From: Tricholomella constricta
Lineage: Eukaryota > Basidiomycota > Agaricomycetes > Agaricales > Lyophyllaceae
Assembly (NCBI GenBank): GCA_013368375.1
Contig: JAACJP010000027.1
Location: 186,001-250,000, forward strand
Length of the DNA stretch: 64,000 bases
Reading direction: 5' to 3'
Both the position numbers and the translations under genes were made by a program. Shown here one piece after another: positions 44,593 to 55,912 of the stretch (positions within the stretch are counted from its first letter, which is position 1; the number at the start of each line of letters is the position of its first letter). Below the pieces are notes generated by a model. The model saw nothing but the letters and a program-made list of their open reading frames with translations, did no database searches and was not told the DNA's origin.

Positions 44593-46650
44593 GAGAACAG
44601 AGACGTAAAAAAAAGAGCAAAAAAACACAAAAGTTCAACTTAGCCGAGTTTTTTTGGATCATAGTTTCCCCTCCCCGATGGGGAGACTCTTCAATAAAAA
44701 GGTTTCTCCTTCAAGTTCGTCCTCATGACAAACGTGACCCGTCTTACTATATGTAAACTATGTCAGCAGCGGATACGGGGAGCATCACAAAATCAGGATG
44801 AGAAGCAGCGCGCAGTGCGATCTAGTGCGGCCCGTACAATACGAGGAGTGTCGTGTTCGAACAGCGATTGACGGAACATTGAGGCAGAGGAGTGAACAGT
44901 GAGAGAATGGTCAGTGAATGGCGGGGTTGAAGACTGGAATCAGGAGGTGCAGCCATCGGCAAATAAGGTGACAGCAAGGAATGGAGATGCTGCAGTGATA
45001 TGTGCTGCCCAAAGAGTAGATATTGGGCAGCGCGACAGAGGTGATTGGCGGAACAAGTTGAAATTGAGAGCCACATGGCATGGCCATGCAGAGGAGAGGC
45101 AGCGCTATGCGTGGTTGGCAGACATCTAAACTTGAAAGGGTCATACAGCAGAACACGCTGCCACAAGAAGATGATTGGCTCAGAAATCGAGTTGAAGGGC
45201 AGGATGATGTTGATGCATGGCATGTAAAGAAGGATGCCGCAATAGTGATTGGGGGAATATCCTGTCACAACATCTGACGTTGAAAAACCAAATGGTAGGG
45301 TGGCCAGCGTGCCCTGCAACGCCAATCGGCGGACGTCGAAAAATCAAATAATAAAATTGGTGCATGGCGGCAGGATCCATGTAGCCTAGTGCTCCGTAAC
45401 AGTGATCGGGAGACTTGGGCATGGGCGCAGATCCACGTAGAGACGTCGAAAAATTGAATGGTGCATGGATGGGCAGGATCCATGTCTAACGCAAGTCTAA
45501 CGTGCTCTGTAACAGCGATTGGCGGACGTCAAAAAATCGGATAATAAAATTCTTGGTGCATGAGGGCAGGATTTACACGGAGACGTCGAAGGCGCATGGA
45601 CGGGCAGACTCCGTAACAGTAATCGGCGGACGTCGAAAAAATCAAATAATAAAATTCTTTGGGCAGGATCCACGTAGAGATGTCGAAAGATCGAATGATG
45701 ATTGGATGGGCAGGTTCCATTCAGCCTAACGTGCTCCGTAACAGAGATCGGCGGACGTCGAAAAATCAAATAAAAACATTCTTGTGCATGGGCGCAGAAT
45801 CCGATGCCCATAACATTGGTCGGCAGACATTGATCAAGTGAATGGTGCACAGCTGGGCATGGTACATGTACGGATATAATGTGCCCCGTGAAGACGATTG
45901 GCGGACGTCGAAAAATCACATCAAAAGAAATTTGGATGCGAAATCGGTGGAGATCTGATATGGCGCTCGCCAGATTGAAGACTTGTGAGATTGACATGAC
46001 AGTGACAGCCTAATGGAGGCATACATACCTCGATGCATATGTAGGCATGGGACATAACATGCCCCGTAATGGTGATCGGCGGACGTCAAAAAATCGAATG
46101 AAAAAAAACTGGACGATAGAGGCCAAGTCATTGGACATCTGACGTGGTGCTCGCCGGAGTATGGTTGTAATTTGAACTGAAGGTTTGTGAGATCGACATG
46201 ACAATGACAGCATAATGGAGGCATACATACCTCGATGGCACATGCAGCCCGTTGAGAAGTGCTCATCAACATAAGTACATGTAGGGACGTAACATCCTCC
46301 GCAACGGCAATCGGCGGACGTCAAAAAATCAAATAATAGAAATCCTCGTGCATGGGTGGGCAGAATACTAGGGACATAACATGCCCCATAACGGCAATCG
46401 GCGGACGTCGAAAAATTCAATCAAAAGAAAAATCTGGACCAAGTTGCTGGACATCTGACGTGGCGCTCGCCGGAGTGAAGGTGTAATTTGGACTGAAAAT
46501 TTGTGAGATTGACACGACAATGACAGCATAATGGTGGCATACGTACCTCGATGGCATACGTAGGTCAGCCCGTTGAGCCGTGCTCATCCTTATGGACAAG
46601 TCAGATGACATGTCCGTCCAAAATGCAAAAAATACGCACCAATTACCACT
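44593..46650. repeat. Interspersed repeat field with GGCGGACGTC core, unit 1
   Basis: The string (A/G)TYGGCGGACGTCRAAAAAT occurs at about 45325, 45517, 45621, 45746, 45896, 46073, 46310 and 46397. Most copies follow a CCGTAAC- or CGCAACG-like lead and are followed by CAAATAATAAAATTCTT or CAATCAAAAG. Between them are GGCAGGATCCAYGTAGAGA and TGACAGCATAATGGNGGCAT words. Spacing is irregular (75-235 bp). Minus-strand open frames here share FDVRR/FLTSA motifs only because of the repeat. No gene is supported. Confidence 0.75.
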
Positions 46651-47840
46651 TCGAGGTTATACTAGTCTATTGATGATCTAATACTTGTAATATCCCTCCC
46701 ATTCAAACAACTTCTATGTAATAATAGGTACCTATGTGGTTTCGCAAGCGTCAGCTCAGTCTGCAGGACATTAAGTGACAACCAATACACACTCTCGTTC
46801 ACTTCCGACAAGTGTCTACGAGAGGAGGATTAGCTAAAATCGGTGACAATGCAATGAAATGAGATCACCTTGGTACGCTTCTGCCTATAACAGCATGAGC
46901 CGCGAGGCGAAGGCTGCAGAACAAGACATGCATGCGAGTCACCCAGAGTGCGGCAGCCAAGCCATAGTGGCTGGGCAACTGAAGGAGCTTTCGAGAAGTA
47001 GGGCTATATATAGAACTAATGAGTGATGACCGATGAAAGCTGGCTGAGTGGGTAAGTGACGCACCATTATGTTCTCTTCAAAACTACTCCCTCGTAAAAT
47101 TTGTTGATGCGCGCCTTGTAATCAATATGTGCGGAAACTATAGGACAAGAACATGACACATAAGCCAGAATCACAACTCGAGCACGACATAACGTACCAT
47201 TGTGAGCGCGCAAGTTGGCAGGTGTGGCTAACGGGAAGATTAAACAGAGCTTTACCTCAAGAATAAATAGAAAGACGTACTCGCGATTGTTGAAGGTGGC
47301 ACCAGGACATGGGTGCATATAGCGGACTGGCATAAAGACAAGTGGGAACGATGGAGCGCACGAGTGGCGGTGGTCAGTTCAGCTTTTATATACGGTAAGG
47401 TAAGCGACAAGAGCGGCGACGCGTAAATGATCAGGGACATTAAATTCCGAACACACCCATATTGCAGAATTTCCCATACTACGAAGTACGTAAATCTGTG
47501 TTTCTGTTCGAATTCCTGTATCCAGGCCTCCGCAACGCTTTAACTTGAATATCATTTACGCCCCTCAGCATCACTCCTGGGTTCCGAACAACTGGATTTC
47601 TGTGGGCTGGCTGACCGAGAAATGGACTTCAGTGATAGTTACTGCAAATGAGATCTGCCGGGGAGAGATGCCTTGTAGCAGCTAGGACTCACTTTCTTTA
47701 ATAAATTGTTTCGCTAGACAAGCGTGTCCGCGCAGTGACTCGTTCGGCGACCAAATTGATCCAAGTCCCAATCGGGCCAGGGCGACGTCATCACTTTCAA
47801 CCAACACCGTGACCTTGCCCTCAAACCTCAATTTTTTATT
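46651..47840. other. Gene-poor stretch of unit 1
   Basis: No convincing gene. On the minus strand a TATATAAAAG box (47383-47392) lies 50 bp before an ATG at 47331-47333 that opens a short frame with possible splice sites; I cannot tell whether it is expressed. A TATATATAG also occurs at about 47006. Confidence 0.3.
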
Positions 47841-49900
47841 TCATCTTCAAACTATAAGCTTGCAGCTCAATAAACTCGAACGTACTTTCGTAGCGTGCAG
47901 ATGAACTGTAAAAATAATTTCCGCCAGGTGGGTCCCTGTCTTGACCCTTTCTCCGCGCGTAGGCGTCCCGATCAAGTTTACATTTCTCGTCTAAATTTTA
48001 CGGCCTTCAAGCTAGGTTCAAAGTTTCCTTGAGCACTCGGTTTGAAGAGGATCACCAGGTTCGCTGTTGCCAGGTTCGTACTCAGGTAGACTGATTTCAA
48101 TGCCCTGAAATCGATCGGAAGCTGTAGCTATCTCAGTACGCTCCGCACTCGCACCGTGTACTTATGAATCGCGTGCACAGCCTATCTCGAAAGCGTCTCG
48201 CTTCAAGACGATTCTAGGTCACTACTTTGTTGTGTTGGATGTACCTGACCGGTAAGTACATATGTCAATTCACATCCGAGTCCCATTGATGATCGCACTA
48301 TCTAACGCTTCCACCAGATAGCCAGGTTGCCCTGCGCAGCGCCACATCACCGCGTGAATACGTCTTTTAGTAGTGTTCGATGCTTTTGATACTGCGATCA
48401 CTTGTCCTTCGCGCCCCTACTATCAGTCTGCCGTTGAGTGCGTCTCTATTGCTACCTTCTATCATTTTCTCCAGGGTTTCAATCTTCTCGGTAGGTCAAC
48501 GGACTTCTACTTGACCTTTAGCCCACGATTAAGCGGTTTCCAGAAATGCTTGCCGGTATGTCACACAAATAACATGCACGTCCCCGCTGCGGCGACTGCT
48601 GAAGGCGTCGCTAACGATTCTCCAATTTCGCTTCCTCCTCTGCGCGCTGCTCACTATTCTACCGTGTACCTGGCTGGTACGTCTGTTCATATTGCCGCTT
48701 ATCATTATCGTATCTAAACTTTTCTTCCATGCTGCGCATCATCGCCTTGGACGCGAACGGCATCTGATAACAATAGGTGAGGTACGTCTCCGTCTTTCCA
48801 CTCAGAGTATTCAATATTCTCAGCAGACTTCAAACTAGGCTTGCAACTCAATAAACTCGAAGTTGGCTGACTCTATCGTGGCATGCAGATGAACTACATC
48901 ATCTCCGCAAGGTGGGTCCCTGTCTTGACCCTTTCTCCGCGCGTGGGCGTCCCAATCAACTTTACATTTCTCGTCTAAACTCTAAACTCCACGGCCTTCA
49001 AGCTAGCTTCAAAGTTTTCTTGACAGGTACTCCGTTTGTGGAGGATCACCAGGTTCGCTGCCAGGTTCGTACCCAGGTAGACTAGTTTCAATGCACTCAA
49101 CAATCGGAAACTGTAGCTATCTCAGTACGCTCCGCATTCGCACCGTGTACCTATGAACCGCGTGCACGGCCTATCTCAAAAGTGTCTCTGGGAGTTCAAG
49201 GCAAATCTGCGTCACCACTTTATTGGATGTACCTGACCGGTGTAAGTATACATGTCATTTCACATCCGAGTCCCCATTCGCACTATCTAATTCTCGCTTC
49301 TGTCTGATTCCCGAAGAGCCAGGTCGCCCTGTACAGCGCCACATCACCGCGTGCGCCATGAACACGTCTCATAACAGTGTTGGATGTTCGTGATAGTGCG
49401 ATCACTTGTCCTCCGCGTCCCTACCATCAGTTTACCATTTCCCACAGGGTTCAATCTTCTCTGTAGATCAACGGATTTCTGCTTGACCCTTAGCCCATGA
49501 TTAAGCGGTTTCCAGAAATGCTTACCGGTATTTGACACAAATAACATGTACGTCCCCGCTGCGATGACTGCTGAAGGCGCCGCTGACGCTTCTCCAACCT
49601 CGCTTCCTCCTTTGCGCGCTACGTCACTGTCTTATCGTGTACCTGATGGGTACGTTTCTTCGCATTGCCCCTGATTTTTTCATATCTAAACCTTGCTTCC
49701 GTGCTGCGCAGCATCATCGCCACGGACGCGAATGGCCTCTGATAAGAATAGGTGAGATACCTCTCCGTCTTTCCACACAGGGCTTTCAACATTATGAGCA
49801 GTACGACCACTGCCTGTCTGTCATGTCTGCGCCACGGCGTGTGTCCTTACGTTTAATGCCTCAATATTTTCTGTAGTCCGATCATCCCGCACGGCTGACA
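47841..49900. repeat. Two degenerate tandem units of about 980 bp
   Basis: A block with GCAACTCAATAAACTCGAA-type sequence, GGTGGGTCCCTGTCTTGACC and TTTCTCCGCGCGTRGGCGTC starts near 47848 and again near 48827. Later blocks keep the same order (CAGGTAGACT, CTATCTCAGTACGCTCCGC, GATGTACCTGACCGGT, GCGCCACATCACCGCGTG, CGGTTTCCAGAAATGCTT, CTGCTGAAGGCG). No coding potential is seen. Confidence 0.75.
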
Positions 49901-51300
49901 TCCCAATATCATATCTCAATCAGACGATCTCGTATATGCTACACACAGAACTCATTCACATCTCTTTGATGTGTTTTTAGATCTATAGTTTATCCCTGTG
50001 GCCCGAGCAGTGCTTTCACCGGATGGGAATGATGTGCGAGAGGGGTCCTTCGACGGCTTGAAGACATGGACCTTCCATCCCTTACTTCCAGGGGTCTGGG
50101 TCTTCGTTTTCGATTTGAAGTTCTAGCCCGTTAATGAGCACGTACATCCCTCCCTGTGTCGAAAACGCTGCTGCTGAATATTGTTTCCTAGTCGAACAGG
50201 CGGCCCCTCACGAAAATTCAATTTTTCGCCTTCCGGGAATCACTGTCTTCTCTGGATGTTATCAGAGGAATGGTGATTGTACGCGGTGGAGGCCAATGTC
50301 GCAAGTCACAGAAGTAGCATGCACTTCCCGCTGCGATGACTGCTGAAGGCGCCGCTAACGATTCCCAAATCTCGTTTCCTCCTCTGCGCGCTACATCACT
50401 GTTCTATCGTGTACCTGACTGGTACGTCTATTTACATTGCCGCTGATCATTATCGTATCTAAATTTTGCGTCCCTGCTGCGCAGCGTCATCGCGCTAGAC
50501 GCGAACGGCATTTGACAAGAATAGATGACGTATGTCTCCATCTGCGAGAGAGCTTTCGCCGGATGGGAATAACGCGCGGGAGGGGTCCATCGACGGCTTG
50601 ACTACATGGATCTCTGTATCCCTTACTTCCAGGGGTATTCGCCTCTGATTCGAATCCCTAGCCCGTAAATAAGCACTACTTGCTGGAAGAATTGACCTGT
50701 ACATGATAACGACACTCGATCAATGAGATACAACACGTACGTCCCTCCCTTTGCCGAAAGCGCTGCTGCTGCTCACGGTTTTCTAAGGGACGAAAGCCGA
50801 ATAGGCGGCGCCTCACGAAAAGTTTGATTTTTCGGCTTCCGGGAATCACTGTTTTCTTACGCGGATGCGCTGTGATTCCAATGACATATCTCAATCTGAC
50901 GATCTCGTATAGCTACACACAGCATCTCTTTGTGGTGTTTTTGAATGTATTCCCAATTCCAATGATTGTTGTGGCCTGAGCAGTGCTTTCACTGGATGGG
51001 ATTGATGCGCGGGAGGGTTTATCGACGGCTACAAATATCCTCAACCCTTACTCCCAGGGGTGTTCGCCTCCGATTCGAATTTCGAGCTTTGCTCTCCGGA
51101 CGGATTGACCGGTACATGACCACCTCATTCGATCAATAACATCTCGTACGTCCCTGTGCCGAAAGCGCTGCTGCTGCTTACTGTTTCCTAAGGGGCGAAA
51201 GTCGAATATGCGGCGCCTCAGGAAAATTCAATTTTTCGCCTTCCGGGAATCACTGTTTTCTTACGCGGATGCTCTCGGACGAATAGCGATCGTGCGGTGG
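49901..51300. repeat. Three degenerate repeat units with CCGGGAATCACTGT block
   Basis: A GCTGCTGCTGNNNANTGTTTCC-like block followed by TTCGNCTTCCGGGAATCACT occurs near 50165, 50760 and 51165. A CAGTGCTTTCACCGGATGGG-like block precedes it near 50010 and 50975, with a variant near 50565. A further copy of the CTGCTGAAGGCG segment of the 980-bp unit lies at 50340. Copies are 400-600 bp apart. Confidence 0.65.
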
Positions 51301-53600
51301 AGGCCAGTCTCGCTGCATGGATCTCACCAGATTCGTGCACGCCTAATTTCGGGAGATGATTAGGACGGCGTCAAGGCACTCGAAGCGGTCCTCGCCTCCC
51401 TCGACGGCAATATTGTTCACCCCACCATTGGGACACGAAGGTGCACGTTGAAGACACCGTTATGACGCGCTACGTCCCTGAAACCAGGAGTGGAGTGAAG
51501 CGAAGCCGCGGTCCGATTGCATCCTCCGCCGTTCGTACGTACATTTTGTTTGCTTTTGTTCTCCGTCCTTGCCGATATTCTATAAAAGCTGTCTCGAATC
51601 CCTATCCAGCTTCAGCTCCCCAACTCTCCGCTGTGTTTTCCTGCCGTTAAATCGCAAACTAGAGTAACGCCAACGGTGCGATGGCAGACCCATCATATTA
51701 AAAATGTCTGTATCAGTAGTGTCTACTTCGTCCAACGCTGACAATTTTCCCTAGCCCTTTTGTTTTTTCTGTGGCTCTTGACGCCGACCAAGGTGTGTTC
51801 TTATTCCTTCGACACTGTTCTTGAAAGCTCAATGAAAACGCTCGTTAGCCTAAATCCGCGGCAATTTTCCATGATTCAAGGTGAAAACTTTGATTGTTCA
51901 ACTTGCGTATTGTTCTTACACTGAACGCCATGATTGTCAGTTCGATTCTGTAAGCCCTGCACGCGCCCTTTGTTCATTCATAACATGCCTTCTGCGAGTG
52001 CCAGGTTTTGAAGCGCGTATCGACTATTACAGATGTTATAGCTATGTCGTGCGTACAAGTGCATTGCAGCCCCCCATCTGCTTATATGTGCGCTGGAAGA
52101 GCCCAGCGTTCGTCAGGCCTTTCATCAGTTGTCTATGCAACTCGCGGGCCCATGTTGTCGCGCTGTGACACGGCATCATGTATCTATCCCACTGACGCAG
52201 CATACTAGTTGAAAATATCTCAAAGTATTCTCTTTCCGTAGTTTACACTGTACCTAGAAAGTAATACACCTCTGTCCCCGCCCCTAGCGTGCCTCTCTAT
52301 GACTGAATCTCTCCGAATGCCAGCCCGTCGAACCGGAACCGTCATGCCGCGGTGTCGTTTGTGTCTGCGCTACCGCCGTCTTGATGTATTCTATTTGAAT
52401 TGAATGTGAGCACACGGAAATTAGATACTCGTAGACAAGGGCTTCGCGGATGCGTACTCACGTCTCTGCAATGTCCCGATGAGCACTATGATACGAAAGT
52501 AGAGGCAATACTGCGCACCGTATTATGAGCCAGATCCCGTCGTGCTCGAGGAGTGCGTGGATATTTGCGATTGCGGTCGTCCGCCGATTGAGGTCATCGT
52601 AGCTGCGAATTGGTGAACAGAAAGCGGAGAAGAACACGCACAGCCATTAATTGTTGTTGACTGCGACATTCTTTGAGTCGAGATTTGGCCGTTGCATGAT
52701 ATGCCACAGCTGCGAGTTTGCAGAAAGGAGGAGAAAACGCACAGGGTTCTGCTCTGCTCTTGCCCCCGATCTCTCGTAATACCATCCCGTCGAAACGTCA
52801 TGCAACCCCATCGAACCGCCATGCCGCCGTGTCGTTGCGTCTGCGCTGCCGCCTTTTTGGTGTATCCTGCTCCTGCCCACGATCTCTCGGAATACCATCC
52901 CGTCGAACCGTCATGCAACCCCATCGAACCGCCATGCCGCCGTGTCGTTGCGTCTGCGCTGCCGCCGTTTTGGTGTATCCTGTTTGAGCCGAATGTAAGC
53001 ACAATGTACAGGAGAGATACAAAGATTACATACTCGTAGACAAGGTTTTATCCCACCTTTGAAGAATGGAAAAGCCACGTTAGCGAATACGAATGGGAAG
53101 GCGACACTATACACCGGATTCAGAGTCTAGATCCCGCCGTGCTCGAGGAGTGCGTGGACATCCGCGATTGCGTTACGCCTACTGATATTCAAAATTGAAA
53201 TTTGGCTGTCCGCCGATGGAGTTCGAGAAGAACACGCACAGGTTTCTGGCCGTAGATCGTTGCTGAGTGTTGGCCGTCCGCCGATTGAGATTGCATGGGT
53301 CCGTCGTCACAGCCGCAAGTTTGCGAACAGAAAAGAGGAGAATACGCACAGGGTTTGACTGCATGACATGTGTCGGACGCCGAATGCGATTCCGACCGTT
53401 AGTGGATAATGCGGATGGGTACTCACGCTGCTCTGCGAGTCCTGATGAGCACGATACGAACGGAAAGACGATAGATACTACAGACCGATCTCTGAGCGAG
53501 GATCCACCGTGCTCGAAGAGTGCGTGGGCATCCGCGATTGCACTGCGCACCTCCCGTCCCGTGGTAAGGCTGAAGATCTGTGACAGAAGGAGATGGAAAA
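51301..53600. repeat. Gene-free stretch with a 103-110 bp direct repeat
   Basis: A block with CCGATCTCTCGTAATACC and CGAACCGCCATGCCGCCGTG then GCGTCTGCGCTGCCGCC, ending GGTGTATCCTG, occurs at about 52767-52870 and 52877-52982, with a diverged copy near 52312-52395. No gene is supported elsewhere; small open frames lack motifs. Confidence 0.6.
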
Positions 53601-53624
53601 CGGACCTAATCCTGACTAGAAATC

Positions 53625-54270
53625 ATCGCGCTGCTCGTTGGTGCGGTGAACACGTAGATCGCATAGAACTGGGCTATCGCGCCGCTCGTTGGTGCGGTGA
53701 GCACGTAAACCTGGGCCATCGCGCTGCTCGTTGGTGCGGTGAACACGTAGATCGCATAGAACTGGGCTATCGCGCCGCTCGTTGGTGCGGTGAGCACGTA
53801 AACCTGGGCCATCGCGCTGCTCGTTGGTGCGGTGAACACGTAGATCGCATAAAACTGGGCTATCGCGCCGCTCGTTGGTGCGGTGAGCACGTAAACCTGG
53901 GCCATCGCGCTGCTCGTTGGTGCGGTGAACACGTAGATCGCATAGAACTGGGCTATCGCGCCGCTCGTTGGTGCGGTGAGCACGTAAACCTGGGCCATCG
54001 CGCTGCTCGTTGGTGCGGTGAACACGTAGATCGCATAGAACTGGGCTATCGCGCCGCTCGTTGGTGCGGTGAGCACGTAAACCTGGGCCATCGCGCTGCT
54101 CGTTGGTGCGGTGAACACGTAGATCGCATAGAACTGGGCTATCGCGCCGCTCGTTGGTGCGGTGAGCACGTAAACCTGGGCCATCGCGCTGCTCGTTGGT
54201 GCGGTGAACACGTAGATCGCATAGAACTGGGCCATCGCGCCGTTCGTTGGTCCAGTAAACACGTAGAAAA
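53625..54270. repeat. Minisatellite, 93-bp unit, about seven copies
   Basis: The unit is two related half units, GGCTATCGCGCCGCTCGTTG with GTGCGGTGAGCACGTAAACC and GGGCCATCGCGCTGCTCG with GTGCGGTGAACACGTAGATC. AACTGGGC starts recur every 93 bp (53667, 53760 and so on) and copies are nearly identical. As 93 is divisible by three, frames stay open on both strands; the apparent proteins are artefacts of the period. Confidence 0.9.
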
Positions 54271-54394
54271 CATGGACGCCTGGTCGTCAGTCGGTTGCGG
54301 TTGCGGTCGTGGTTGCGATTCTGCGGCAGCCGAGTCGATGGCGGTGGATGAGTGGGTGGACAGAGCAGCGCACTGACCTCGTGAGATCTAATCA

Positions 54395-55114
54395 CACCGT
54401 TATGACCACCGCTGGAATGTAGGCCCAACTGAACACGTAACAGCAGGCTCTGTTTTGCTCTCATTCCACCTCACTCTCAAGGCTACAACTGAAGCACGCT
54501 GGTCAACATTACTTCCGAGTCACCAACCGGTGCCCTTGAATCTCTTACCACTCCCCGATTTAGCTGATCCATGACGAGGAACCCGGCTTAGTATCTAAGA
54601 TGCCGACTCGACGTCGTCGCAATTCGCCTCTTACCCGCTGAAAAGTCTAATTGTCAATCGCGGTCACTCTAATTAATGCTGATATGTCGAGGAAATCCTA
54701 TCATTTCGGGTGTTTGCTTCCGCGGATCCATGGTGTTTGGAGACCGGATTTCGAGAGGATATACAGCAAACTCCGTATCCATCGCTATAGCAGTTCCACT
54801 CAATGTTCCGATCCTACCACTGGACGAGACTGGCTCTCCTATGTATATCCTCAGTTGTATCTCGTAACAAACCGACGTGGAGAAGACAGGACCTTCTAAG
54901 AGCACGGATGACCGATGACTGTCATCGGACTCTTTTTTGCAATCATCGCGTTTGGCAGGGACTCCTCAATCAGTCCGTAGTCTTTCCTTGCTTCCTGGAG
55001 TATTAGTACTGCGGCCTCTACTCGTTGACCCTTAATTCGATTCCCGCAACCCAAGGCTACGCAGTATACTGCTTTGGAACCGTCTTATCTCGTCTCCGCC
55101 TTCCCTCTGCTACT
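54395..55114. other. Left edge of unit 2, no gene
   Basis: Diverged copy of 41336-42066, with several 1-15 bp indels, including a 15-bp segment (near 55091-55105) absent from unit 1 just before the cysteine-rich gene. Confidence 0.5.
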
Positions 55115-55595
55115 ACGTCGAGTGGTAAAATCATCGTCGTTAATCAGTTCACCTTCTGCTTCGAACACGGGAGCGAGCTTTGCCTCGCATGTAACCGGGA
55201 CTACCGCTCCACGAACAACTCTGCCGGCAATCTTCGACGACATCTCGTAGATAAGCTGGGACATGCATTCGAAGTTATCTACGGGTTCGACTTGGAGGTT
55301 ATTACACCTTTTTCCCACTAATTCCAATTCTTCGATACTGAACTGTACCTTGCTTGACCAGACGCGTCAACCGATCAATGTCTACGCATACGGCGTAATA
55401 AAAGCCACCCACCACCGTGGTCCCCGCGCGTCGGGGTCGTGCCCTGATCACTCAAAAGTTGATTGTGGAAAGTGCTTCGATTGGGTCAGACTCATTGGGT
55501 CGGAGGCGACGGAAGACAATTTCGATGGTGTCCGCGCCAGAGCAGTCCGAAACGATCACTATAAATCTGTGGCGATAATTGGTGGGACAGTATGA
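55115..55595 (+). pseudogene. Small cysteine-rich protein, unit 2 copy, start codon lost
   Basis: Exons 55115..55297 and 55362..55595 match the unit 1 gene, with the same intron borders and near-identical residues, but the ATG is ACG at 55115-55117. No in-frame ATG precedes it before a stop codon. Either the copy is dead, or transcription starts on another exon or the codon is non-canonical. Confidence 0.55.
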
Positions 55596-55912
55596 GGTAT
55601 TTAATGACTGAGTGTAAGATATTAGGTTGAAGGCACGTATATCTTGTTTTCTGTCGTTTCGCTTTTCAGATCACCATTCAAGTGATCACCATGATACATA
55701 TAATACTTATAAGTACTTCAGTAGAATTGCTCAGGAACGTCGAACTGGAATTGGAATAAACATTTAACGGACTACGTTAAACGTTGAACCTGGGCCACGT
55801 GGTCGATACAGCTGACCTCGGCTCTCGCAACACTGGTCTCCAACGACCGACCATCATCTGCAACTGCCTGCTTGATCGTAATACTATGAGCTGCCAGCAC
55901 CAGCGGCCCACT

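Larger units (their letters stand above)
41336..54394. repeat. Tandem segmental duplication, unit 1 (13,059 bp)
   Basis: The sequence from CACCGTTATGACCACC at 41336 reappears from 54395. The offset is 13,059 bp at the left edge, 13,048 at 42.1-43.2 kb and 13,044 from 43.3 kb on, because of small indels. FunK1 copy B, just to the left, is not repeated at 54.3 kb. The unit carries the cysteine-rich gene, the truncated mannosidase and about 10 kb of repeats. Confidence 0.95.

Noticed and set aside
44822..46611. Minus-strand frames with recurring FDVRR/FLTSA motifs, seeming to be a gene family
   Set aside because: The motif is the translation of the interspersed GGCGGACGTC repeat; frames are short and not joined by splice sites.
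53625..54270. CRISPR-like regular repeats
   Set aside because: Units are contiguous 93-bp tandem copies without unique spacers, and the genome is eukaryotic.
53267..54464. Long open frames on both strands across the 93-bp minisatellite
   Set aside because: The repeat period is a multiple of three and the encoded 31-residue repeat appears on both strands; the plus frame begins at TTG.
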